This document shows positions 33,596-41,235 of a DNA stretch of 47,321 nucleotides, piece by piece (position 1 is the stretch's first letter; the number at the start of each line of letters is the position of its first letter). Position numbers and translations under genes: made by a program. Source of the DNA: CAZSLZ01 sp964607865 (GTDB lineage Bacteria > Vulcanimicrobiota > JAJTBE01 > CAZSLZ01); NCBI GenBank assembly GCA_964607865.1, contig CAZSLZ010000006.1:1-47321 (forward strand), in the 5' to 3' direction. The notes under the pieces are model-generated. The model did no database searches, was not told where the DNA came from, and saw only the letters and a list, made by a program, of their open reading frames with translations.

Positions 33596-34579
33596 ATGCA
33601 TGTAGGAATTGACTTAGGCACAGCTACAGTCCTTGTTTATGTTAAAGGGAAGGGAATTGTCATAAGGGAGCCTTCGGTTGTTGCCATAGATAAAAAAAAT
33701 GGCGCGATTAAAGCTGTGGGTAAGGAAGCCCGGGAAATGCTGGGGCGGACCCATGAAAATATTGTAGCTATAAGGCCCCTTCGTGATGGAGTGATAGCAA
33801 ATTTTAACGCCACAGAAAAAATGCTTAAATATTTCATAAAAAAAGTATGCGCCCACAGGTTTTTCTTTTTTAAGCCCACGGTTGTAATTTGTGTGCCTAC
33901 CCAGGTTACCAGTGTGGAAAGCCGGGCTGTCAAGGAAGCTGCTCTGGCTGCCGGTGCCAAAACAGCAGTGCTGATTCAGGAGCCTATGGCTGCAGCGATC
34001 GGGTCGGGGCTTGATGTTTATGCGCCGGTGGGAAATATGGTGGTGGATATCGGCGGGGGAACTACTGACGTGGCAGTTATTTCTCTCGGAGGGATTGTTG
34101 TTGGTGAAAGCCTGAGAGTTGCCGGGAATAAAATGGATGAAGCTCTGGTCAGGTATATGCGGAAGAGTTACAATCTGCTTATTGGGGAAAGAACCGCTGA
34201 AGATTTGAAACTTAAAATAGGTAATGTTTATCCGCAGGAAAATCTTGAGCCGGCTGAGGTAAAGGGACGGGATTTAATTGATGGTTTGCCCCGAACCGTA
34301 ATAATTTCTCCAGAAGAAACTTCTGAAGCTCTGGAGGAGCCGGTTTCAGCCATGATTACAACGATTAAATCGGTGTTGGAAAAAACACCGCCTGAATTAG
34401 CCTCTGATATTATAGAGCGGGGAATCATCATCACCGGAGGCGGGGCTCTGCTGAGAGGATTGGATAAAAAAATAGCCACCAACATAGGGGTGCCGGTCAG
34501 GGTGGCTGATGACCCCATTTCCAGTGTGGCTGTAGGAACAGGGAAAGCAATCCTGGATATGATTAACGCTACTCATTGA
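33596..34579 (+). CDS. mreB: Rod-shape actin homologue MreB/Mbl
   Basis: A 327-residue MreB-family actin. Phosphate-binding loops are intact: GIDLGTATVLVY (phosphate 1), VVDIGGGTTDVAVISLGGIV (phosphate 2) and IIITGGGALLRGLD (adenosine). CVPTQVTSVESRAVKEAALAAGAKTAVLIQEPMAAAIG is strongly conserved. It would form membrane-bound filaments that guide lateral wall synthesis. The ATG abuts the murA stop, and AGGAGAG lies inside the end of murA, so the pair is coupled. The murA-mbl pairing recalls Firmicutes layouts. Confidence 0.94.
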   Translation: MHVGIDLGTATVLVYVKGKGIVIREPSVVAIDKKNGAIKAVGKEAREMLGRTHENIVAIRPLRDGVIANFNATEKMLKYFIKKVCAHRFFFFKPTVVICVPTQVTSVESRAVKEAALAAGAKTAVLIQEPMAAAIGSGLDVYAPVGNMVVDIGGGTTDVAVISLGGIVVGESLRVAGNKMDEALVRYMRKSYNLLIGERTAEDLKLKIGNVYPQENLEPAEVKGRDLIDGLPRTVIISPEETSEALEEPVSAMITTIKSVLEKTPPELASDIIERGIIITGGGALLRGLDKKIATNIGVPVRVADDPISSVAVGTGKAILDMINATH

Positions 34580-35245
34580 CTAGCAGGTTACTTTTAACGC
34601 ATTTCTGAATTCATTCACAGCTTGCAAGGCTCGTGGCTCAACCATTAATTCTCCTATCATTTCAATGGGGATTGTTACCCCCCACACGCCTATACGAACC
34701 AGTTCAAGAACATCATAGGGCTTTTTAATGCTGGCAACCAGAATCTTTGAATCGAAAACGCCGTTATTGATAATTTCCATAATGTCTGCAACAAGTTCCA
34801 GGCCGTCCACCATGTTTTTCTGAATACGGGAGAAATAAGGAATAATATACTCGGCGCCACAATTCATCGCCAGGTAAGCCTGCATGGGGTTGTAAACAGC
34901 TGTGGCTGCAGTTCTGATATTTTTTTCTGAAAGGCATTTCATAGATTGAAAGCCGGTTATGGTTGCGGGAATTTTAATTATACCCTGTCCACCCAGAACT
35001 TCATGAATTTTTTCTGCTTGTGAAATTATCATATCGGTTTCAGAAAAAGTTGTTTGAACAAATATTTCTTTGGATACCACATCCTTTATTTTTACAATAT
35101 GATCAAGAAATTCTTTTTCAGTAACTGTGCTGTTTTTCAGGGCAGCTGCAATAAGTTTGGGGTTGGTGGTAACGCCGTCCAGAAACGGATAATTCTTGGC
35201 TTCTTTAATATCTTCTATTATGGCTGAATCGAGATAAATACCCAT
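34580..35245 (-). CDS. fsa: Fructose-6-phosphate aldolase / transaldolase-like (FSA/TalC type)
   Basis: I chose the ATG at 35245 because AGAGGTG lies 5 bases upstream and the protein then begins with the family sequence GIYLDSAIIEDIKEA; the longer frame to 35389 adds an unrelated 48 residues. The 221-residue length fits FSA/TalC. DGVTTNPKLIA and GIIKIPAT (Schiff-base Lys91) are conserved, as is TAVYNPMQAYLA. Whether it is an aldolase or a transaldolase cannot be read with certainty. Its stop touches the mreB stop (TGACTAG). Confidence 0.85.
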   Translation of the reverse strand: MGIYLDSAIIEDIKEAKNYPFLDGVTTNPKLIAAALKNSTVTEKEFLDHIVKIKDVVSKEIFVQTTFSETDMIISQAEKIHEVLGGQGIIKIPATITGFQSMKCLSEKNIRTAATAVYNPMQAYLAMNCGAEYIIPYFSRIQKNMVDGLELVADIMEIINNGVFDSKILVASIKKPYDVLELVRIGVWGVTIPIEMIGELMVEPRALQAVNEFRNALKVTC

Positions 35246-35356
35246 GTGACACCTCTTTAAGTTTTTCATGGAACTTTCTGATAATATCTGAATAACCCTT
35301 TTAAAAATAAAGGATACCTTTAAGTATGAAAGAAAAATTAAACAAGGAGCGTTTTT

Positions 35357-35773
35357 ATGATATTTGAAAATATAAAGAAAAAAGAACATTTTTTGGATTT
35401 ATGGAAGAATAAAGATAACAAAGAGCAATTTGATTCAGATGATGCGTTGATGCTGAGCATAATGGAAAATCACAAACGGTTTCATGATGTTTTTAACAGC
35501 CCCGATGTTTATGATATTTTAAATAAGAAGTCTGCAGAAGATCCTTTTTTTCATATTACAATTCATTATTTATTACAGAAACAGTTACTTTCTCAAGAAC
35601 CACCCGAGGTGAAAAAAGCGTTCGATATTCTTTCAGGCAGGGGAGTGCCTGAAAAAAGAATTTTGCATGGCCTGGGGCTGGTTCTGGCTGACGAAATGTT
35701 TACCATGTTGAAAAATAAGGCCAGTTTTAATGAAAACAGTTACAGGAAGCGTATTGCCAGTTTTATTGAGTAG
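35357..35773 (+). CDS. DUF1841 family protein
   Basis: A 138-residue small helical protein. The stretch PFFHITIHYLLQKQLLSQEPPEVKKAFDIL, then RILHGLGLVLADEMFTML, matches the DUF1841 pattern, with its conserved His residues and PPEV turn. Function is unknown; the paired His could bind metal. AAGGAG lies 8 bases before the ATG. It is divergent from the aldolase gene across 111 bases, and its TAG abuts the stop of the convergent kinase gene. Confidence 0.78.
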   Translation: MIFENIKKKEHFLDLWKNKDNKEQFDSDDALMLSIMENHKRFHDVFNSPDVYDILNKKSAEDPFFHITIHYLLQKQLLSQEPPEVKKAFDILSGRGVPEKRILHGLGLVLADEMFTMLKNKASFNENSYRKRIASFIE

Positions 35774-37873
35774 TTAAACAATTGAATATAATTTTCCGTC
35801 GTCACAGCCCACATAAAGAGCCCCTGAAACGCCCACTGCCGGTGAAGAACGAACCTTTCCGCTGCCTTTTATTCTCCATTTTATCTTGCCATTGGTGGAA
35901 AGAGCATAGATATAATAATCATCTGCTCCAAATACTATGGTCTGTTTACCAATTAATACGGGAGAAGAAGCTATGGGGCTCAGGGCCTGGTATTTCCAGT
36001 TCAATTTACCGTCCATGGAAAGATTATAGATGTTTTTGTCAAAAGAACCGAATGTTACCATTTCCTTGTCGTCGGTGAGTGCAGAGGTTGTTATGGGCCC
36101 TCCCGAATTAAATGTCCATTTGTTTTTGCCGTTTTTCTGGAATGCATAGAAAACTCCATCCATGCCGCCAAGGAATATGACTCCGTCTTTGGAAATGCAG
36201 GGTGAAGATTTGACCGAACAATGAATGACAGAATCCCATTCGATTTTGCCGTTCGGATTTATGCAGAAAACTTTGCTTCCCCCGTTGTATGCCCCCTTAC
36301 AGGCAATGTATATTTCGTCCTCACCGTTTATGGCAGGGGCTGCCTCTATGTATCCATCCAGATCCAGGCGCCACTGTAATTTGCCGTTAGAATCAATAGC
36401 GTATAAATAGTGATCATAAGAACCTATATATATAGTTCCTGAAAGGGAAACCACAGGTGAAGAGCGGATTCTTCCATATGTCTTGAATTTCCAGTTTAAA
36501 TTGCCGTCGGGATCAATGGAATAAAGATAACAATCTGTGGAACCCACAAGAATACTTCCGTCGGAATTCAAAGAGGGAGAAGAACTGATTCTGCCCCGGC
36601 TTTGAAATGCCCACTTCAATTTGCCATCCTGAGAAATTGCATATAATCTGCCGTCATTGGCTCCAACATAAATTGTGCCGTCAGATGAAACTACAGGTGA
36701 TGACCTGATAGGAGAACCCACCGGAAAAGCCCAGTTCACCTTACCTTTGATACTCCGGCCGAAAGGTGTTTTTCCCTGATGGCGGCGGTTTGAACGAAAC
36801 ATATACCAGTAAGACAACTGCTTCTTGTGAATTCTCTCTTTATCTTCGCGGGTAAGGGTTTTGGTGTCCTTATTTTCCGGTTCCAGAACTTTTGCTTCAG
36901 GGATGTCTGTCCCTTCAGGAGCGACAATTTTTGTGCCCGGTGTTTGACTGAATACAAAAGGAGGAGGAAACTTATTTGAAGATAGAGCCTCTTTCATTTC
37001 AAACATGTTTTTGAAACGCTCCTCGGGTTTCATCTGAAGGGCTTTTTCCAGAATAAGCTCCATGCTTTCACTTAAGTCATTTCTGATTGAGCTGAGAGAT
37101 GGAAAGGTAAAAGGAATATCATTGCGGGGATCCTTACCCGTCAACAAATGGTGGAGACAGGCAGCCAGGCTGTACATGTCAGAGCGGGGCTCGGTTTCAC
37201 CCTTGTATTGTTCCGGTGGTGCATAACCCTGGGTGCCCACCATGGTTCCCTTGGTGCGGGGGTCGAACAAACGCGCAATTCCAAAATCTATAAGATAAAC
37301 CTTGTTGGCTCTGGTTAACATAATATTTCCCGGTTTCAAATCACGGTAAATAATTGGAGGATCCTGGTTGTGAAGATAAAAAAGAACATTACAGAGTTGG
37401 ATCGCCCAGTTTTTAATCTGTTCTTCATCCAATCCGGGTTTTCCTGAAGCCAATGCTTCGTCCAGAATCATCAGTAAATCCTTGCCGTCTATGAATTCCA
37501 TAATCAGGTAATAACGGTTTTCTGAAACAAAACAATCGGCAAAACGGGGTATGCTGGGATGGTCAAGTTCGTAAAGAATCTGGGCCTCGGTGGCAAAGCG
37601 TTCTACCGAATATTCCCGCTCTTCCTCGGTGTCAAAATAATCCAACATTTCCTTGACAGCCCAGACTTTAGATTCTTTTAAATCCACAGCTTTATAAACT
37701 GCGCCCATTCCACCCTTGGCAATATAATCTATGATTTTATAACGTTCATCAAGTATGGTGCCAAGGGGAAGTTTGGTGGACGAATAATCGGTATCATACA
37801 AAGGACTGCCGCAATGACGGCAAAAACGCGCATCCTCATTATTCAAGCCACTACAATTAAAACACTCAATCAT
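35774..37873 (-). CDS. Zinc-ribbon Ser/Thr protein kinase with PQQ-like beta-propeller
   Basis: A 699-residue fusion. Residues 4-21 form a CxxC-x10-CxxC zinc ribbon. The Hanks-type kinase domain (45-305) has the Gly loop KGGMGAVY (53-60), Lys74, YRDLKPGN (176-183, with Tyr in place of the usual His of HRD) and DFG (196-198). After a linker of about 65 residues come seven or so PQQ/Trp-docking blades (from about 385). Each has a repeated G-x-I-x-W-x-F, SSP and G-x-I-Y-V-G-x-x-D-x-x-LYA pattern. No membrane helix separates the two halves, so both appear cytosolic. The propeller may be a ligand sensor or substrate platform. Confidence 0.9.
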   Translation of the reverse strand: MIECFNCSGLNNEDARFCRHCGSPLYDTDYSSTKLPLGTILDERYKIIDYIAKGGMGAVYKAVDLKESKVWAVKEMLDYFDTEEEREYSVERFATEAQILYELDHPSIPRFADCFVSENRYYLIMEFIDGKDLLMILDEALASGKPGLDEEQIKNWAIQLCNVLFYLHNQDPPIIYRDLKPGNIMLTRANKVYLIDFGIARLFDPRTKGTMVGTQGYAPPEQYKGETEPRSDMYSLAACLHHLLTGKDPRNDIPFTFPSLSSIRNDLSESMELILEKALQMKPEERFKNMFEMKEALSSNKFPPPFVFSQTPGTKIVAPEGTDIPEAKVLEPENKDTKTLTREDKERIHKKQLSYWYMFRSNRRHQGKTPFGRSIKGKVNWAFPVGSPIRSSPVVSSDGTIYVGANDGRLYAISQDGKLKWAFQSRGRISSSPSLNSDGSILVGSTDCYLYSIDPDGNLNWKFKTYGRIRSSPVVSLSGTIYIGSYDHYLYAIDSNGKLQWRLDLDGYIEAAPAINGEDEIYIACKGAYNGGSKVFCINPNGKIEWDSVIHCSVKSSPCISKDGVIFLGGMDGVFYAFQKNGKNKWTFNSGGPITTSALTDDKEMVTFGSFDKNIYNLSMDGKLNWKYQALSPIASSPVLIGKQTIVFGADDYYIYALSTNGKIKWRIKGSGKVRSSPAVGVSGALYVGCDDGKLYSIV

Positions 37874-38059
37874 TTATTACGTCACCCTGCAAAAATAAAA
37901 AACAAATTAAATAAATCTCTAATATTCCCTTTTATATTTTTTTATCTATATATAATATAATGTATTAAAGTTAACAAATAATTAACATTTCTTTAAATAA
38001 TTGTAACAATTGTTGTTCTTAAAATATAAATTTTATCTTATAGTAAAAGGATTTGGAGT

Positions 38060-38089
38060 ATGAAAAAGAAAATATCTAAAAAAATTTGA
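38060..38089 (+). CDS. Possible Lys-rich 9-codon leader ORF
   Basis: ATG AAA AAG and onwards encodes MKKKISKKI and a TGA, preceded by AAGGATTTGGAG. Its stop overlaps the GAGGTG ribosome site of the next gene (38088-38093), so it could couple or attenuate translation of that gene. It is short enough to be chance. Confidence 0.25.
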   Translation: MKKKISKKI

Positions 38090-38097
38090 GGTGTTGA

Positions 38098-38811
38098 ATG
38101 AACTTGGAAAATGAAAATTACATGTTTCTGAAAGAATTCGCGTTGGCGCAAAGCGCATCTTTATTCGGCGTGGCAGATGTTTCTGGTAAAAAAGAATATT
38201 TTAATATATATCCGCCGGAATTATTGTCAAAAATGAATCGGGCGGTCTCCATCGGTTATCATCTGAGTGATGCAGTAATGGAAACCATTATCGACAAGCC
38301 AAACAGGTTATATTATCGACATTACAAAATGGCAAACATGTTTCTTGATCAGGTTGCACTGAAAATAGGGGAGCAGATTCAAAGAAAGGGCTATAATTAC
38401 ATTCCCATACCTGCATCTCAGATGCTGGAATGGAAAGTTTGCGGCGAAAGAGTGTCCCACGCATCCCACCGCGCTATTGCCCAGCTGGCAGGCCTGGGCT
38501 GGCGGGGAAGAAACAGCCTGTTGGTTAACCCCAAATATGGTTCCAGGGCCAGATATGTCTCAATCCTTACCGATCTTCCCTTGAAAGCTGACAAACCCAT
38601 GGAAGCTGACTGTGGAAAATGTAAAATATGCATGGGCATGTGCCCTGCCGGCGCTATCACAGAGCAGGGATACGACCTGGAGGCCTGCCATCAACTATTG
38701 CAGGGTTTTGGAAAAACTCTCCATGTTTCCCTCATTTGTGGAGTCTGTCAGAAAGCATGCAGGGGTAACAATCCCCTTGTGAATATAAAGGAGCAAGTAT
38801 GGGAGAAATAA
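38098..38811 (+). CDS. QueG-like double [4Fe-4S] protein (short)
   Basis: A 237-residue protein related to epoxyqueuosine reductase. HASHRAIAQLAGLGWRGRNSLLVNPKYGSRARYVSILTD is the conserved cobalamin/iron-sulfur core. Two Cys clusters follow: CGKCKICMGMCPAGAI and, further on, CGVCQKACRG, as for two [4Fe-4S] centres. It is much shorter than QueG (about 350 aa) and lacks the C-terminal HEAT-like part, so it is probably a different redox enzyme of the same superfamily. GAGGTG precedes the ATG. The next gene overlaps its end by 13 bases. Confidence 0.8.
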   Translation: MNLENENYMFLKEFALAQSASLFGVADVSGKKEYFNIYPPELLSKMNRAVSIGYHLSDAVMETIIDKPNRLYYRHYKMANMFLDQVALKIGEQIQRKGYNYIPIPASQMLEWKVCGERVSHASHRAIAQLAGLGWRGRNSLLVNPKYGSRARYVSILTDLPLKADKPMEADCGKCKICMGMCPAGAITEQGYDLEACHQLLQGFGKTLHVSLICGVCQKACRGNNPLVNIKEQVWEK

Positions 38812-39341
38812 GAAAACCCAGGCCCGTCAAGTTTATTCTGCCCATGATATCTTCTGATGAAAACCTGTTTGAAATTGCAATGAACAAAGTGGAAGAAAGA
38901 TACGGCCCTTTTGATATAATCTCTGAAACCCTGCCCTTTTTTTACACCGAATATTATCATCAGGAAATGGGAGAACAATTGAAACGTAAATTTGCTGGCT
39001 TGCAGGTTCTCATGGGCCCTGGGGAATTGCCGGATTTTAAGATTTTTACCGATGAAATAGAAAGGGAATACGGTTGTTTTCAAAATAGTGAATTAAAACG
39101 AAGCATAAACCTTGACCCAGGTTATATTATGATGGACAAGCTCATTCTGGCTTCCACAAAAGATTTCCGGCACCGCATATACCTGAGAAAGGGGATTTAT
39201 GCCGAGGTAACCCTATATTGGAGCAGGGGGAGTTTTCATCATTTCCAGCATACTTTTCCCGACTACAGATCTCCGGAATATATTCAAATTCTGAATTCCT
39301 TCATGGAAAAATATCGCCGGCAAGTCAGCCTTCTTTCCTGA
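38799..39341 (+). CDS. DUF4416 family protein
   Basis: A 180-residue protein with the DUF4416 pattern: KPRPVKFILPMISSDENL at the start, GPFDIISETLPFFYTEYY, then INLDPGYIMMDKLILASTKDF, HRIYLRKGIYAEVTL and FPDYRSPEYI. Function is unknown. AAAGGAG lies 5 bases before the ATG, inside the end of the QueG-like gene, so the two are coupled and may act together. Its 3' end overlaps the convergent radical SAM gene by 17 bases. Confidence 0.87.
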   Translation: MGEIRKPRPVKFILPMISSDENLFEIAMNKVEERYGPFDIISETLPFFYTEYYHQEMGEQLKRKFAGLQVLMGPGELPDFKIFTDEIEREYGCFQNSELKRSINLDPGYIMMDKLILASTKDFRHRIYLRKGIYAEVTLYWSRGSFHHFQHTFPDYRSPEYIQILNSFMEKYRRQVSLLS

Positions 39342-40692
39342 GCAGGCGGTTGTTCAGTTTGAAGGTTTCTTCTCTTAAACCCTTTCGGTCAGAATACGTA
39401 AACCAATCGCCGTTGTAATATTGGTAAGCTGTGTTGTGCAACAGAGGTTCATCTTTTATTACAGGGTTTTTCAATGCAAGTTTTACAAAATCCGGGGTTC
39501 CGGGAACCGGCGAGTACATTGAAAGCCTGCACTGCAAACCAAGTTTGTTGACGTAATTCAAGGTCTGGTAAACTTCTTCGGGGGTCTGCCCTGGAACTCC
39601 CATAAGTGTATAAATCCCCAGTTGCTTAGTGTCGAAGCCGGCGCTTACCAGATTTTCTATGGCAGATTCAAACTCTTTTAATTTCAGTTTATTACCCGAA
39701 TCATTCAGGAATTTGGACGAAGCTGATTCCAGGCTCAACCTGATTGTAGAAAACCCAGCATGTTTAATAAGTTTTGCCAGTTGTTTGTCTATGAACCGGG
39801 CATGAAGGCCGTTGGGGGTATGAAATTTGAATTTGCAACCAGTTTCAATAATATGATTAATTGTTATTTCAATATGTTCTTCTTTATGATAAAACAGGGC
39901 ATCATCATAAAAAGCGAAATCGGAAATATTATATTTCTGATGGAAATTAAGCAACAATTCAGAGATTTCACCGGGTTCTTTTCTTGTAAATACAGGGGAG
40001 AGCTTTCTGGAGGCGCAATAAGTGCAGTTATAAGGGCATCCCATTGTGGTGGATAAGGCTGCGTAATCCAATTTATTGTATAGTGAATAATCGGGGGCTG
40101 GCAATTTGGTGAAATTTTCAGGTATAAAACAAGGGGTGAAGTCAAGATGATTTTTCAGCAACTGGACAAGGTGTGAAATTGAGGAACCAGTGAAAACCCG
40201 GTGGGCGCCGGAATATGTTCTGGCGAAATCGGGGCACAGCCTGGGGTAAATTCCTCCCAGTATTACAGGAACCGATGGAAAGTATTCTTTTGCTTTTTGT
40301 ATTGCCAGATGGGCGCCCAGATACCAGTAAGTCATGGTGCAGGTTACAAAAACCAGATCTGGCTCCGTGCATTTTGTCAGTTCTTCTTCAAAACCTTTCA
40401 GGGGAATTCCGTATCTTTTGAAGTTTCGTTCTATTTTATTGTAAACAACAGGTTTGTTAATTATTTCATAATGATATTTTCCGGTTTTGTTTTTTCTTAA
40501 TTTCTTCTGTTCTGTTACCGAGGGATGGTTTCGATCAAGACAATCAATTAATCGGGTTTTTATGCCATTTCTTTTTAGAATTTCTGACAAATAAAGAAGC
40601 CCCAGGGGCTTCAGCCACAAATCGAAAGCTTTAAAATCGATTATCCAGGGGTTTATCAATAAAACGTTGTATGAATTCTTCGTAGAAGCCAT
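39325..40692 (-). CDS. B12-binding-type radical SAM protein
   Basis: A 455-residue radical SAM enzyme. The N-terminal part (about 8-180) has a cobalamin-binding-like Rossmann fold (NVLLINPW, LGLLYLSEILKRNGIKTRLIDC, VPVILGGIYPRLCPDF) but lacks the DxHxxG cobalt-ligand motif. The cluster motif CPYNCTYC (Cys219, 223, 226) is intact, followed by a normal barrel (FAFYDDALF, STIRLSLESASSKFL, LGIYTLMGVPGQTPEEV). The substrate is unknown. It starts two bases after the stop of the zinc-ribbon gene and may share a transcript with it and uvrA. Confidence 0.87.
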   Translation of the reverse strand: MASTKNSYNVLLINPWIIDFKAFDLWLKPLGLLYLSEILKRNGIKTRLIDCLDRNHPSVTEQKKLRKNKTGKYHYEIINKPVVYNKIERNFKRYGIPLKGFEEELTKCTEPDLVFVTCTMTYWYLGAHLAIQKAKEYFPSVPVILGGIYPRLCPDFARTYSGAHRVFTGSSISHLVQLLKNHLDFTPCFIPENFTKLPAPDYSLYNKLDYAALSTTMGCPYNCTYCASRKLSPVFTRKEPGEISELLLNFHQKYNISDFAFYDDALFYHKEEHIEITINHIIETGCKFKFHTPNGLHARFIDKQLAKLIKHAGFSTIRLSLESASSKFLNDSGNKLKLKEFESAIENLVSAGFDTKQLGIYTLMGVPGQTPEEVYQTLNYVNKLGLQCRLSMYSPVPGTPDFVKLALKNPVIKDEPLLHNTAYQYYNGDWFTYSDRKGLREETFKLNNRLLRKEG

Positions 40693-40694
40693 GT

Positions 40695-41174
40695 TTATTT
40701 ACGGGAAGTTCGGCTGCGGGTTCTGGTTTTTCTGGCGGGTTTTGAGGTTTTTTTTCTGCCTGGTTTTCTTGGTTTATCAACCTCTTTCATAGCTCTGGGC
40801 GAACGAACCGCGCAGGAAGTACAATATCCCACATCAGGATATATGCGTTCTCCGCATTGGTGACAGAACTTAACGCCTTTCTTTTTTGAAATCTCAAATT
40901 TTCTGTAATCGGTTTTGTCGTTCTTGTCGTCCATCAGGTTCAGCCGTTTCAGCTCCTTTTTGAACTGTTCCTCGGTCAATTCCTCGCCATAATTGCATTC
41001 AGAGCAAATTCTGGCAAAACGTTTCTTTATGCAGAAAACTTTTACGAACATAACCGAGGCATGAAAAGAAATCTCTTCATAACGGTGAATGGTGTCTTTT
41101 TTGCAGAGTTTGCATTGGCGAATCTCTTCAGCTCTTACTTTTCTTACCGGAGTGTCGGCCATAAAAATAAGCAT
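40695..41174 (-). CDS. Small double zinc-ribbon protein with basic tail
   Basis: I chose the ATG at 41174, since GGAGG lies 6 bases upstream; a longer frame reaches 41204. The 159-residue product has two Cys4 ribbons: CKLC with CSEC (about 21-60), and CHQC with CTSC (about 103-124). The last 30 residues are Lys/Arg/Ser/Thr-rich with PGRKK-like, AT-hook-like patches, suggesting nucleic acid binding. No named family was recognised. It lies 61 bases after uvrA on the same strand. Confidence 0.72.
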   Translation of the reverse strand: MLIFMADTPVRKVRAEEIRQCKLCKKDTIHRYEEISFHASVMFVKVFCIKKRFARICSECNYGEELTEEQFKKELKRLNLMDDKNDKTDYRKFEISKKKGVKFCHQCGERIYPDVGYCTSCAVRSPRAMKEVDKPRKPGRKKTSKPARKTRTRSRTSRK

Positions 41175-41235
41175 GTTTTCCTCCTGTTTTTCAATAAATA
41201 TCAATTTAATGAATGAGAAATTTTTCCTTTAAAAA

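Noticed and set aside
39325..40692. A cobalamin-dependent radical SAM methylase call for the 455-aa protein.
   Set aside because: The N-terminal Rossmann-like part lacks the DxHxxG motif, so cobalamin dependence is not supported.
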